DNA of 52,836 nucleotides from Endobacter medicaginis (GCF_014192375.1 NZ_JACHXV010000015.1:1-52836), one strand, 5' to 3'. Counted from the first letter of the stretch, positions 25,169 through 33,096 are shown. Made by a program: numbers and translations. The notes: generated from the letters alone by a model not told the origin.

Positions 25169-25702
25169 TCAGGACACGCTGATCACGCCACCATTGACCC
25201 ATAGCGTGCCGCTCGCGCCCGGCTGCGACGGCAGACTACCGGCCGAGGTCGCCGCATTCATCACCAGGGCGAGTTCCTTGATCGCACCGTCGGAGTACTG
25301 CACGGTGGTTCCCGTCACGCAGTCGGCGCCATATTGCGTGCGCGCCACGATCGCGCCCTGCGGCCACACCGTCGACCCGTCGCGTGCGCCGAACACGCGC
25401 AACGTGTAGGCGGCGGCATTCTCCGAGAAGGTCGACCCTGTCGGCACGTTGACCGGCCGCGCCAGAGGCATCACGAGCACCGGCAGGCCGCCGCTCGACG
25501 CTCCGAACAGTCCGACATAGACCAGCAGCCCCCAGTTCGCGCCGGCCGGACCCACGGTGCCGCCGTTCTGCGCGACACTGTAGCTGCCGCCGGGCTGCGA
25601 GAACGTCACCGGCCGCCTTGCATAGGCGGTGTCAGTCGGCTCGGCGAAGGCGCCCGGCGAATACGAGGTCGCATAGCCCATCCATCCCGAGAAAAACACC
25701 AT
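25169..25702 (-). CDS. phage structural protein, possible head decoration/fibre
   Basis: A 177-residue Gly/Ala/Ser/Thr-rich protein beginning MVFFSGWMGYATSYSPGAFA. It contains beta-type repeats (QPGGSYSVAQNGGTVGPAGA) and ends SQPGASGTLWVNGGVISVS, a style shared with head fibre or decoration proteins and tail-tip proteins. It lies among head-tail connector genes. No family signature decides the role. Confidence 0.5.
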   Translation of the reverse strand: MVFFSGWMGYATSYSPGAFAEPTDTAYARRPVTFSQPGGSYSVAQNGGTVGPAGANWGLLVYVGLFGASSGGLPVLVMPLARPVNVPTGSTFSENAAAYTLRVFGARDGSTVWPQGAIVARTQYGADCVTGTTVQYSDGAIKELALVMNAATSAGSLPSQPGASGTLWVNGGVISVS

Positions 25703-25720
25703 GAGCCTTTACTCCGACAG

Positions 25721-26116
25721 CTAGATGACGATGTTCGAGGCGCGCGCATCACCCAGGAACGGCACTCCGAAATGGGCAGCAAGGCGCTGGCCCCACGCGC
25801 TCATCAGGCGGAAGCGATCGGCGACCTCGTTCGGATTGTGTCGCCACGACGCCGCCATAGCGGTGTCGAGATTGGCTGAGGACGACGCGAGATCGGTCTC
25901 GAACGATGCGAGTGTCGCCAGCAGCATCCGCGTCACCTGCCGTTCGGCTGGCGACATGTTCGACATCCGGTATTCCAGCGCCCCATATTGTTGGAAATAG
26001 CGCCATCCCGTGGCGGTGGCACTTCCGCCATATGCAGGGTAGCCACAGAAGCGGCGGATATCCGTCCGCTCCGCATCCGTGAAGTCGGTGTCCGGCAGCG
26101 TCAGGGTTGCGGACAT
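25721..26116 (-). CDS. phage head-tail connector-like protein
   Basis: A 131-residue helical protein (FTDAERTDIRRFCGYPAYGG; SPAERQVTRMLLATLASFETDL; MSAWGQRLAAHFGVPFL). It is in the position after the capsid gene usual for head-tail connector or head-completion proteins, and the helical pattern with a conserved aromatic RRFCGYP suits that class. It overlaps the upstream 68-residue gene by 16 bp. The role is inferred from order, not from a motif. Confidence 0.55.
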   Translation of the reverse strand: MSATLTLPDTDFTDAERTDIRRFCGYPAYGGSATATGWRYFQQYGALEYRMSNMSPAERQVTRMLLATLASFETDLASSSANLDTAMAASWRHNPNEVADRFRLMSAWGQRLAAHFGVPFLGDARASNIVI

Positions 26117-26307
26117 TGTTCGACCTCGATCTCGGCACCTCGTTCGTTCAGCAGTGCGATTTCCACCGGATCGGTCACACGCTGTCCGGTGCGCCAGTAA
26201 TGCTCCACGCCGTCCTCATCGAAGAAGCCGAATGGACAGCACAGCCGGACTGCAGCGACGCCCTTGCGGGGCGTCGCTGCGGCCGCTGCGCGACGCGCTG
26301 CGGCCAT
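26101..26307 (-). CDS. small phage protein next to the capsid gene
   Basis: A 68-residue protein with an Ala/Arg-rich N-terminus, then VRLCCPFGFFDEDGVEHYW and RTGQRVTDPVEIALLNERGA. It starts 4 bp after the capsid stop and overlaps the next gene, so it is clearly in the operon. The pattern (CPF.FFDEDG...YW..GQ.V.DP) looks like a small capsid-associated or accessory protein found beside phage capsid genes. Function unknown. Confidence 0.55.
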   Translation of the reverse strand: MAAARRAAAAATPRKGVAAVRLCCPFGFFDEDGVEHYWRTGQRVTDPVEIALLNERGAEIEVEQCPQP

Positions 26308-26311
26308 GCCT

Positions 26312-27685
26312 TCAGAGGCTCTCGATCACGACGCCGCGCTTGAGGTAGCTGTTCGTCGCGGTAGGGATGATAGAGGTATTCGCCGTCGCGTCGGTCGGCA
26401 GCGCGAAGCCGCCGATCCAGTACCAGCTCTGCGCGATGATCTGCTTGAGCCGGTCCAGCGGCTCGCGCGTCACCATCACCACGTCATCGACACGCTCGAT
26501 CAGCGAACGCTCCGCGTCCGGGATGTCGAGCTTGGCCATGTCGGCATAATCGCCTTCGATCAGTGCGCCCTTGCCGCAGACGATTGCACGGTGGATCGGC
26601 CCGGCGCCGAGCGATGCCTGGAGCGGCGCCTCGGTCGTGGGAATGAAACGCACGCCCAGCAGCTCCACCACGCTGCCCGACTGATAGGCCTCCGAACCAT
26701 AGGCGCCACGATACAGATACTTGAAGTCGCCGTCCCGGAACAGGCCGAGCATCTGCTGATCGTCCAGGTAGCAGTGATAGGCACCATCGACGGTCGGCAC
26801 GTTGTTCATCCGCAACGCGGCGACCGCGCCGAGCACCGTCTGGATGCCCAGCGTGTCGCCGGGCACATAGCTCGCCGAGCCGTAGGTCCCGGTGGGTGCG
26901 GTGAGGGCGGCGGTGGTCAGTCGGCCGTTTGGGCGGAGCACCAGCGGAGCCGTCGCCGCGATCACCGGCTGGGCGGCCGCTCCGTCGGAGACCGACACAT
27001 TGGTGGTGAAGGTCAGCGTTCCGGACACACCACCCGGCGCGGTCGAGATGTTGACCGCATCGGCGCTAACCGCCGAGACGGTATAGGCATTCGAGCCCAC
27101 CGTGACGGTCATACCCGAGGTCGCGCCAACCGACACCACCTGGCCATACGTGTTCAGCACAGAGGCAAAGCCGCGGACATCGTCGACACGGAGCGTCGTC
27201 GCTGCCGAACTCAGCGCCGAGATCACCCGTGTATTGCCACCCAGATAGCCGCCCACCCCGTTCTGCGCGCCGCCGAAGAGAGTGTTGCGCGCGATCCGGT
27301 CGAGCGACTGCATCGCCTGCACGCCATTGGTGCGCGCATTGGCCAGAAACTGGCTGGCGATGCCGACGCCGTCGGTGATCACGTTGAGGTCGATCGTATC
27401 GCCGTACTGGTTGATCGACAGCACATACTGCTCCACCGACCAGCTCGACGGCGACAGGCCATTGTCGAAATTGCTGTTTGTCGACGGGTTGAGCGGCGTG
27501 GTGACGGGCGCCTTGAGCCCCTTGCGGGTCTTGGTGACGGTCTCGCCGATGCGATTGGGGAAACTCTCACGATCGGCGATGGCGCGGAAGCCGAGACGCG
27601 ACTGCAGGCCGTCCTGGAACTCGCGCGCCAGAAAGCCCTGCTGGACGATCGGCTGCAACTGCGCCGGAAAATTCGAAATCGACAT
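26312..27685 (-). CDS. major capsid protein
   Basis: A 457-residue protein, the largest product between scaffold and connector genes. The N-terminal part (MSISNFPAQLQPIVQQGFLA; ETVTKTRKGLKAPVTTPLNP) and the C-terminal part (RSLIERVDDVVMVTREPLD, ALPTDATANTSI) fit an HK97-fold coat, closest in feel to the N4 gp56/P22-like families. A Ser/Thr/Val-rich stretch of about residues 190-260 looks like an inserted beta domain displayed on the capsid. It follows a 97-bp gap plus the 108-bp repeat element that separate it from the scaffold gene. Confidence 0.8.
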   Translation of the reverse strand: MSISNFPAQLQPIVQQGFLAREFQDGLQSRLGFRAIADRESFPNRIGETVTKTRKGLKAPVTTPLNPSTNSNFDNGLSPSSWSVEQYVLSINQYGDTIDLNVITDGVGIASQFLANARTNGVQAMQSLDRIARNTLFGGAQNGVGGYLGGNTRVISALSSAATTLRVDDVRGFASVLNTYGQVVSVGATSGMTVTVGSNAYTVSAVSADAVNISTAPGGVSGTLTFTTNVSVSDGAAAQPVIAATAPLVLRPNGRLTTAALTAPTGTYGSASYVPGDTLGIQTVLGAVAALRMNNVPTVDGAYHCYLDDQQMLGLFRDGDFKYLYRGAYGSEAYQSGSVVELLGVRFIPTTEAPLQASLGAGPIHRAIVCGKGALIEGDYADMAKLDIPDAERSLIERVDDVVMVTREPLDRLKQIIAQSWYWIGGFALPTDATANTSIIPTATNSYLKRGVVIESL

Positions 27686-27782
27686 CTGCTATCCCTGATT
27701 GAGATCGATGATGAAGGGGAACCGAGCAGGCCTGGATGCCCGCAGCGGGAAACTCGTGCCGGGAGGCGCGCTCGCTGCCGCC

Positions 27783-27890
27783 CTAGAGCACTTTCCGAGC
27801 CTGTCGCCTCGAATGCAGGGCTCTACACAATTGATGAAGCGAGCACCTTTATCTGACCGAATGATTCCGTTTGATCAGATGACGCTCTAG
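27783..27890. repeat. MITE-like palindromic element between scaffold and capsid genes
   Basis: A 108-bp stretch bounded by CTAGAGC (27783-27789) and its complement GCTCTAG (27884-27890), with an internal ATCTGA/TCAGAT pair (27851-27856 and 27875-27880). CTAGAGC-ended palindromic intergenic repeats with inner TCTGAT/ATCAGA blocks are common in alphaproteobacterial genomes. Its right end supplies the TAG stop of the scaffold gene. The repeat nature cannot be proved from one copy. Confidence 0.5.
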
Positions 27891-28501
27891 CGCGAGAGCA
27901 GCTTTGCCCGCTCCGCCTGCCAGGCCTCGCGTGACAGCGTGCGCGCATCGACCGTGCGCGGCGTGGCCGGCGCCGGAGCGGCATGCAGCCTGCGCGGTGC
28001 CGCAACCTCCGCTACGCCCGGTGCCTGGGCGGCGGCAGCGAACAGGTAGGGCTTGTCCGACCTCAGCGTTGCGATGGTCTCCTCCGCACCGAGGATCTCG
28101 CCATCCTCGCCGAGGCTGACACCACCCAGATCGGCGAGGCGCAGCCCATCGAGATCGACGATCCCGGCCCGCAGCGCATGCGCCTTGAGTTCGGCCTGCA
28201 CGATGCGCTGCCGCGCATCCTCCCTGGCCTGCGACACCGCGAGATCACGCTCCCGATGTGCACTGGTCAGGATGGCATCGCGCTCGCCCTGTACCAGCCT
28301 GAGCTGCTGACGTGCCCGCACCAGCTCCTGGCGCAGACGCTTCTCGCTGTCAGTGACAGCTCTGGGCTGTTCGGCCGCAACCGAGACATCGTCATCGGCT
28401 GCGACGTCGCCGTCATGTTCCACAACGTCCGTCACATGTGTCCCCATCGCTTGTTGTTGCCGCCGATCGCCGCCATCGCTGGCGGGCGATCGCGAAATCA
28501 T
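27887..28501 (-). CDS. capsid scaffolding-type protein
   Basis: A 204-residue charged protein. Residues about 50-105 (KRLRQELVRARQQLRLVQGERD, split as KRLRQELVRARQQ and LRLVQGERD; AHRERDLAVSQAREDARQRI) form a long coiled coil, followed by DLDGLRLADLGGVSLGEDGE, the motif seen in phage scaffolding proteins. It lies between portal and capsid as expected. ATG at 28501 overlaps the portal stop by 4 bp; an alternative start is Met at 28447. The TAG stop lies inside the terminal repeat of the palindromic element, so the true C-terminus may have been altered by insertion. Confidence 0.72.
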   Translation of the reverse strand: MISRSPASDGGDRRQQQAMGTHVTDVVEHDGDVAADDDVSVAAEQPRAVTDSEKRLRQELVRARQQLRLVQGERDAILTSAHRERDLAVSQAREDARQRIVQAELKAHALRAGIVDLDGLRLADLGGVSLGEDGEILGAEETIATLRSDKPYLFAAAAQAPGVAEVAAPRRLHAAPAPATPRTVDARTLSREAWQAERAKLLSR

Positions 28502-29889
28502 GTGCCGCCACCGAGCATCACCGAGATGCCATACGAGCGGCCGATGATCCGTTCTGCCGCCGCCTGGGTCATGATGCCCCCCTCGACCAGGCGTCCCAGC
28601 GCATCGGCCTGCGCCTGCCGATCCTGCGGTCCCATAGGGAACCAGTCAGGCCAGCTCAGCGACAGACCGGCATCGTCGAGGTCCGTCACATGCGCGTCTC
28701 CCACGACCAGGCCACCCTCCAGACGCCTGGACGCGAGGCAGATCTTGCGCAGCAGGCTGACCAGCCCATACTCGCCGTAAGAAATCCGCAACCGATCCGC
28801 CAGCCAGATCAGCCCCTGACACATCAGCTCGATCGCGCGCCCGCTCTGCGCGGCACCCAACCGGTCGGACTGCGCGCGATTGCCGTGCATCGCCTCCAGC
28901 GCGATCGCCCGAAGCTGCTGAACATGGGCGAGAACCGCTGCGGCCGCATTGCCGTTGATCTCCAGAAGCTTCGCGTCCCCTTCCGGTGGCAACATCAACG
29001 CATTGGACGCACCACCGACGTGAGCCGCGCTTCCCTGCGGAATCCCGAGGCCGGGGTCCTTCAGCACGAGCGTCGGGTCCGATCCGTATTTCAGCCCCCG
29101 CCCCGCCTGCGAAAGCAGATAATCCGTCTCGATGACGGTATCGATGGCCGCCTGGAACGTGCAGCCCCCGTCAGGACCCTCCCGCATGTCGCATGACGCC
29201 GGCAGGTTCCTGATCCAGACGGCCGGAACGAAACCGAGACCGTGTTCGCCGCTGCGCTCGACATCGATCTTGCGATCCGCCCCGTCCCGATAAGGAAGAT
29301 ACCATGTCTCCACGCGGTCATCCCAATGACGTTCGAACCAGTAATCACCTCCTGGCTCGACGGCATGACCCTGCGCGAGCAGATCTTCGGCCTTCACTCG
29401 ATAGCGCTCGATGAGTTCCGAAAGCTCGCGCGGATCACTGCTGCTCCAGACCGGGGTGAGATAGGCTGTCCGCAGTACGTCGAAGAAGATGCGCCCATCG
29501 ACGACCCGCATCAGTACCACCACCGATCCGACAGATCCGCGCGTGGCCGCTTCCAACATGGTCTGCTTAAGCGCCGATGCCTGACAGATGGTCTCGAGCG
29601 CGGTTGCCGTCCGCGCATCGGAGACCTGGATGGTCGGCCAGTGCCCCTCGCTGAACAGCAGCGAGACGGAATCCTCCACCACCACACGACACAGGTTCGA
29701 CCTCACCGATGGCCGGCGCTCGTCGAGCGGGACGTATTCGCCGGCGCCGTTGCGCTCTGCCGAGAACGGATAGCGCAGAACGTCGTAATGCCGTCCGTCG
29801 AGAACGCTTTCGAGAGCCGACAGCCTGAAGCATCGTTCCGGCAGTGCACGGTCCCTCGGCATACGGTCCTGAAGAGCAAGCCAATCCAT
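28498..29889 (-). CDS. portal protein
   Basis: A 463-residue portal of the SPP1 gp6-like type. Characteristic are ERRPSVRSNLCRVVVEDSV near residue 60 (VRSNL..VVED..SLLF), the mid-region PAVWIRNLP, the AALDT-like AAIDTVIETDYLLSQAGRG, and SGRAIELMCQGLIWLADRLR (wing/stem). It ends MTQAAAERIIGRSYGI. It makes the dodecameric DNA gate. The gap to terL is 3 bp, and the stop overlaps the scaffold start. Confidence 0.87.
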   Translation of the reverse strand: MDWLALQDRMPRDRALPERCFRLSALESVLDGRHYDVLRYPFSAERNGAGEYVPLDERRPSVRSNLCRVVVEDSVSLLFSEGHWPTIQVSDARTATALETICQASALKQTMLEAATRGSVGSVVVLMRVVDGRIFFDVLRTAYLTPVWSSSDPRELSELIERYRVKAEDLLAQGHAVEPGGDYWFERHWDDRVETWYLPYRDGADRKIDVERSGEHGLGFVPAVWIRNLPASCDMREGPDGGCTFQAAIDTVIETDYLLSQAGRGLKYGSDPTLVLKDPGLGIPQGSAAHVGGASNALMLPPEGDAKLLEINGNAAAAVLAHVQQLRAIALEAMHGNRAQSDRLGAAQSGRAIELMCQGLIWLADRLRISYGEYGLVSLLRKICLASRRLEGGLVVGDAHVTDLDDAGLSLSWPDWFPMGPQDRQAQADALGRLVEGGIMTQAAAERIIGRSYGISVMLGGGT

Positions 29890-29892
29890 CGC

Positions 29893-31800
29893 TCAACGTC
29901 CCATGAAAGTCGGCACGGCCAGCGCCTGGCCATCCCGGCGTGTGCCCCACCAGTACAGAAAATAGCCAGACGCATCCGCGAGGTGGTCATGGCCGGACGA
30001 CTTGTCGATCTGGTTGCCATCATCGACATAGGCAAGCTTCGTGTAGGCATCGATCGACTTGACGCAGGACGGATCGACGAATGCCGACCTGGTGCCGTCC
30101 GCGGCCTCGAACAGCCTGTTCATCACATTTACCCTGTCCCTAAGCGATGGATGCGAACTCATTGCACAGACTTTGAAACCTGCTTCGCGCAGGATGCTGA
30201 TATCGGTCCGGCCGAAGGCAGAACTCCTGCGCTGCTGTCCGGCGGGATCGGGATAGACCGAGATGTGCTCGACCGAGACGACACCGTCATGCCGCAGGCG
30301 ACCATGCCGGCTGCGCAGAACCGACACCATCTCGTCGGTGTTCGACGTTCCCAACACGATCTCGCCCGTCTGCCACAGCGCGGTTCCGGCCTGCTGCCAG
30401 ATCGTGGCCGTCATCGGATTGACGTTGAAATCCATCCCGACGTGAATGCGTCCGTCGTCGGCTCTGGGGGCCGGTCGGACACTGTGCTCGCGTGAGAATC
30501 CATATAGCACTCGGCCGGCGAAGCTTTCGAAGCTGGCTTCGTACTCCTGACGATAGGTGCGCGCATCGAGGAGCTCCCGCGCATCCGCCAATTCGCGTGC
30601 ACTGACCTGCCCGCCCTCCTCGGTCGTGAATCTGAACGATCTGTGGTCGTCGCGGCCGCCGTCGAGGCCACGTCGATAGAACTCGTGGAAGTGATTGTGC
30701 CCCTTCGGCGTACCGACGAAGAGCGCATGCCCCTCGCTCGTCGACAACATCGGCCGGATCGTCTCCGACCACGCCTCCGGCCGCGTATCGGCCCACTCGT
30801 CGCCGGCAAAAAACCAAAGTCCCGCACCGCGCAGCGAGTCATGCGCGTCCAGACCGACCACCCGGACGCGATGCCCGCTGACCAGCGTGATCGAGCAGGT
30901 CGACTCACTCGGCTTCGCCGCCATCCACTCCCGCGGCAATACGGTCTTCAGCCGACCCCACATCACCCGCCTCGCCTGAAGGAAATTCGGGGCTCCGTAC
31001 CAGATCTCGTTCTCCGTCGGTACGCGATGCGCGACCGCCAGCCGTACAGCGCGCCGCAATTCCTCGCCGATCAGAAAGGTGTTGTGGGTCGGGATGAACT
31101 GCTCGCCGCACAGATACTGGCTCGACGGACTGTCGACCTGCAGACACCGCACCGCGCGCGACACAACAGTCGTCACCGACACCACCCGCCGGCTCAGATG
31201 GGCATCCGGATCGGTGTCAATGATGCTGTCGTCGCCCTTGAGCATCACCACCACTCCACAGGACGCCGCCAGTGTCACAAGGTCCTGTCGCCGACCGTCC
31301 AGCACGATCCGCCCGTCCACGAACCGGCCATCCCTGCAAATGACCTTTCTCAGCTCCCGCTGCCGCCCTTTCAGGCTCCGGCGCATCACCGGCGCCGCCG
31401 TCGCGACCGCGCAATATGCGCCACGGTCGAGCATGTCTGCGATGTCCCCGGTCTCGGCCACCCTGGTGACCGCGTTGTTGATCGTCACCGGCCAGAGATG
31501 ATCGACATCACACACGATCCGGCTACCGTCCGAGAACGCAACCTCCCGGCACGGCCTGTCCAGCATCACCCCAGTGACTGCCGTCACCCGGCAGAGCGCG
31601 CCGGTCTCATCGAACAGAACGTCGCCGACCTCGATCTCCGCCATGCGCCGGAATCCACCCGGGATCGGAATCAATGTTTCTACGTCGAGTGCCTTGCCGA
31701 AGCGACGGCCGCACACCGCAACGCGGAAGCGGGCATCCGGCTGCCATCCGGCGGAATAGATCTGGTGCTGGGCCGGAGTGAGCCGACGCGTCAGGCTCAA
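29893..31800 (-). CDS. terL: terminase large subunit interrupted by a class 3 intein
   Basis: A 635-residue precursor of the packaging ATPase/nuclease. The Walker A loop is split: GRRFGK (residues 31-36) continues at Thr241, so GRRFGKT re-forms after removal of residues 37-240. After that come FLIGEELRRAVRLAV, the WYGAPNFLQARRV motif, Walker B FFAGDE (Asp334-Glu335), coupling motif FVGTPKG, and the RNase H-like nuclease with Asp457 in VGMDFNVNP and HDHLADASGYF at the end. The mature TerL would be about 431 residues, a normal size. It overlaps terS by 4 bp. Without splicing the ATPase should be inactive. Confidence 0.9.
   Translation of the reverse strand: MSLTRRLTPAQHQIYSAGWQPDARFRVAVCGRRFGKALDVETLIPIPGGFRRMAEIEVGDVLFDETGALCRVTAVTGVMLDRPCREVAFSDGSRIVCDVDHLWPVTINNAVTRVAETGDIADMLDRGAYCAVATAAPVMRRSLKGRQRELRKVICRDGRFVDGRIVLDGRRQDLVTLAASCGVVVMLKGDDSIIDTDPDAHLSRRVVSVTTVVSRAVRCLQVDSPSSQYLCGEQFIPTHNTFLIGEELRRAVRLAVAHRVPTENEIWYGAPNFLQARRVMWGRLKTVLPREWMAAKPSESTCSITLVSGHRVRVVGLDAHDSLRGAGLWFFAGDEWADTRPEAWSETIRPMLSTSEGHALFVGTPKGHNHFHEFYRRGLDGGRDDHRSFRFTTEEGGQVSARELADARELLDARTYRQEYEASFESFAGRVLYGFSREHSVRPAPRADDGRIHVGMDFNVNPMTATIWQQAGTALWQTGEIVLGTSNTDEMVSVLRSRHGRLRHDGVVSVEHISVYPDPAGQQRRSSAFGRTDISILREAGFKVCAMSSHPSLRDRVNVMNRLFEAADGTRSAFVDPSCVKSIDAYTKLAYVDDGNQIDKSSGHDHLADASGYFLYWWGTRRDGQALAVPTFMGR
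31081..31692 (-). other. class 3 mini-intein in the TerL P-loop
   Basis: In-frame insert of 204 residues (TerL residues 37-240) between Lys36 and Thr241 of the Walker A motif. Block A is ALDVETLIPIPGGFRRM and starts with Ala, not Cys/Ser. Block B is GSRIVCDVDHLW with His at B:10 and Trp at B:12 (Trp103). Block F is AVRCLQVDSPSSQYL with Cys at F:4 (Cys219). Block G ends FIPTHN with Thr at G:5 (Thr238), penultimate His239 and Asn240. Trp/Cys/Thr at these places define class 3 inteins, where the F-block Cys makes the first attack. No LAGLIDADG or HNH endonuclease is seen. Confidence 0.9.
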
Positions 31801-32249
31801 GAAGGATACTGCATGACAGACGGATCCTCATCCCTGACGATCGAGCGCAGGATTGCACCCAGATCGTCAGCCTCCGGCTTGCCTGCAGCGGCCCTGGTCG
31901 CGACAGGACCGCTCTGGCGCATCAGCATCATCAACAGCGGATCGCTATATTTGCGGACACGACCGCCGTTGTTGCTCTTCGCCTGGCCGCCTGCACCGAT
32001 CAGGATGCCAGTCACCGCGCGGCGACGCGCCTCTGCATAGAGCAGGTCCTGCGCATCCTCCATCGCCTGCGCATAGGCATCGGCGAAGTCGGAATCGGCG
32101 AGCAGAAGTCCGCCGACATGCTTGCGGGCGAGTCCTGCCGCGCGGCAACTCAGACCGACATTGCCGGTCCGGGAAAGCGACTGCAGGAAGCGCACGATCG
32201 CGCCTTCCTTTGCTTCGGTCTTGCGAAGTCCGGTCATCGGCATTCTCAC
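31797..32249 (-). CDS. terS: terminase small subunit
   Basis: A 150-residue DNA-binding subunit that recognises packaging sites and feeds DNA to TerL. It has an N-terminal helix-turn-helix-like part (RFLQSLSRTGNVGLSCRAAG, LARKHVGGLLLADSDFADAY), a helical oligomerisation part (EDAQDLLYAEARRRAVTGI), and KYSDPLLMMLMRQ, which is the recurring motif of small terminases of this type (YSD.LL..LL). The GTG at 32247-32249 overlaps the upstream stop; in-frame ATGs lie 6 and 12 bp further in and are possible starts. Confidence 0.82.
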   Translation of the reverse strand: MRMPMTGLRKTEAKEGAIVRFLQSLSRTGNVGLSCRAAGLARKHVGGLLLADSDFADAYAQAMEDAQDLLYAEARRRAVTGILIGAGGQAKSNNGGRVRKYSDPLLMMLMRQSGPVATRAAAGKPEADDLGAILRSIVRDEDPSVMQYPS

Positions 32250-32656
32250 GCACCTCGATGCGGCTGGTGGCGACGTCCGGTTGAGTGCGCCGCGGCGACA
32301 AGATTGCTGGCCAGGACAGCGGTGTCCTCATAGCGTCGCATCGAGAGCTCGATGCGCAGACCCTGCTGCGCACGGCCAAGCAGATGGCGCGACACCGAAC
32401 CGATCCGGCTACACGCGCTCTTGGCGACGCGATAGATCGGAAAACAGCGGATCACCAAATCCTGCGATGTCATCGGCAGGTCCGCGTATCCGGTCCAGTC
32501 TTCGGAAACGATGTCCGAGCGATGTCGCTGCGGAGGGGCACACAGCATGGGCAGTACATGAACCTCGTCCTCGAGGTTCTTCACAACCACGTATCTTCCT
32601 TGCGATACAAGAACGACGTCACCACAGTGAAAGCGGCAGACCTGATTGTAGGCCAT
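32246..32656 (-). CDS. PemK/MazF-like fold protein at the head of the operon
   Basis: A 136-residue protein. Residues about 8-30 (FHCGDVVLVSQGRYVVVKN) resemble the first strands of MazF/PemK (GDVVLV.....R..VV), and residues about 62-100 (LPMTSQDLVIRCFPIYRVA, then KSACSRIGSVSRHLLGRAQQ) match the later MazF pattern of S-x-V, K-S, IG-x-(V/L) and helix. No antitoxin gene accompanies it. It may be a domesticated RNA-binding regulator or a host-takeover toxin. It is coupled to terS by a 4-bp overlap. The fold is a tentative reading; otherwise function unknown. Confidence 0.45.
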   Translation of the reverse strand: MAYNQVCRFHCGDVVLVSQGRYVVVKNLEDEVHVLPMLCAPPQRHRSDIVSEDWTGYADLPMTSQDLVIRCFPIYRVAKSACSRIGSVSRHLLGRAQQGLRIELSMRRYEDTAVLASNLVAAAHSTGRRHQPHRGA

Positions 32657-32730
32657 AAGATGACGACCCTTTTTTAGGATGACCCTGAAAGGAGAAGGGC
32701 GAATACTTCCGGCGATCGAACGTCACTGCT

Positions 32731-32745
32731 TTTGAAATGATCAAA
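32731..32745. promoter_or_regulatory. palindrome in the leader of the phage-like operon
   Basis: TTTGA-AATGA-TCAAA is a perfect 5-bp inverted repeat in an AT-rich patch about 75 bp upstream of the first structural-operon gene (start 32656, minus strand). No clean -35/-10 pair is evident. It is a possible operator controlling the whole cluster. Confidence 0.3.
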
Positions 32746-32772
32746 TCGAATATGTGGGAAACCTACCCCGTT

Positions 32773-33048
32773 TCAAAGGGCGCCGAGGCAAACCCTGGCC
32801 GGCGCCCGCATGAGGGCTTCCCAGCTGATCGGATGGCCCACCGGAAGCGGGGCATCCCCGGCCGCCTGCCGGGCAGGCGTGCACGAGTCACTGTGCTTCT
32901 TCATGGCGATCATTTTCGCCCGGCGCTGGATGAAGCTCCGGCTGACGCCGAGATTGCTCGCCGCCTTCCGGATCGTGCCGCCTTTGTGATCGAGCAGCGC
33001 AGCAAGCTTGGCGTCCATTTCCACAGACCAATCGAGCGGACGAGGCAT
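32773..33048 (-). CDS. small HTH (homeodomain-like) DNA-binding protein
   Basis: A 91-residue protein. Residues about 6-45 (DWSVEMDAKLAALLDHKGGT, then IRKAASNLGVSRSFIQRRAK) form a trihelical HTH like those in GcrA/SANT-type and resolvase-like regulators: a W-x3-D-x-K-L-x2-L start and a recognition helix VSRSFIQRRA. The tail is Pro/Ala-rich. It is upstream of, and parallel to, the phage-like operon and has a palindrome in front of its start. It could be the cluster's own regulator, but regulation of neighbouring genes is inferred. Confidence 0.6.
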   Translation of the reverse strand: MPRPLDWSVEMDAKLAALLDHKGGTIRKAASNLGVSRSFIQRRAKMIAMKKHSDSCTPARQAAGDAPLPVGHPISWEALMRAPARVCLGAL

Positions 33049-33081
33049 CGTAAACCTTCTGTTAGGATTGACGCCCTAATG

Positions 33082-33096
33082 CTGACAAAGCGTCAG
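33082..33096. promoter_or_regulatory. operator-like palindrome before the HTH gene
   Basis: CTGAC-AAAGC-GTCAG, perfect 5-bp arms, is located 34-48 bp upstream of the HTH gene start (33048, minus strand). Its place suits autoregulation by the HTH protein. Weak evidence, from position and symmetry only. Confidence 0.35.

Noticed and set aside
27783-27890. Insertion sequence with transposase
   Set aside because: At 108 bp without a coding frame it is at most a MITE-like repeat; no transposase gene was seen.
31081-31692. Reading the insert in TerL as an accessory domain rather than an intein
   Set aside because: It splits the Walker A motif at GK/T, ends in HN and carries all class 3 intein blocks.
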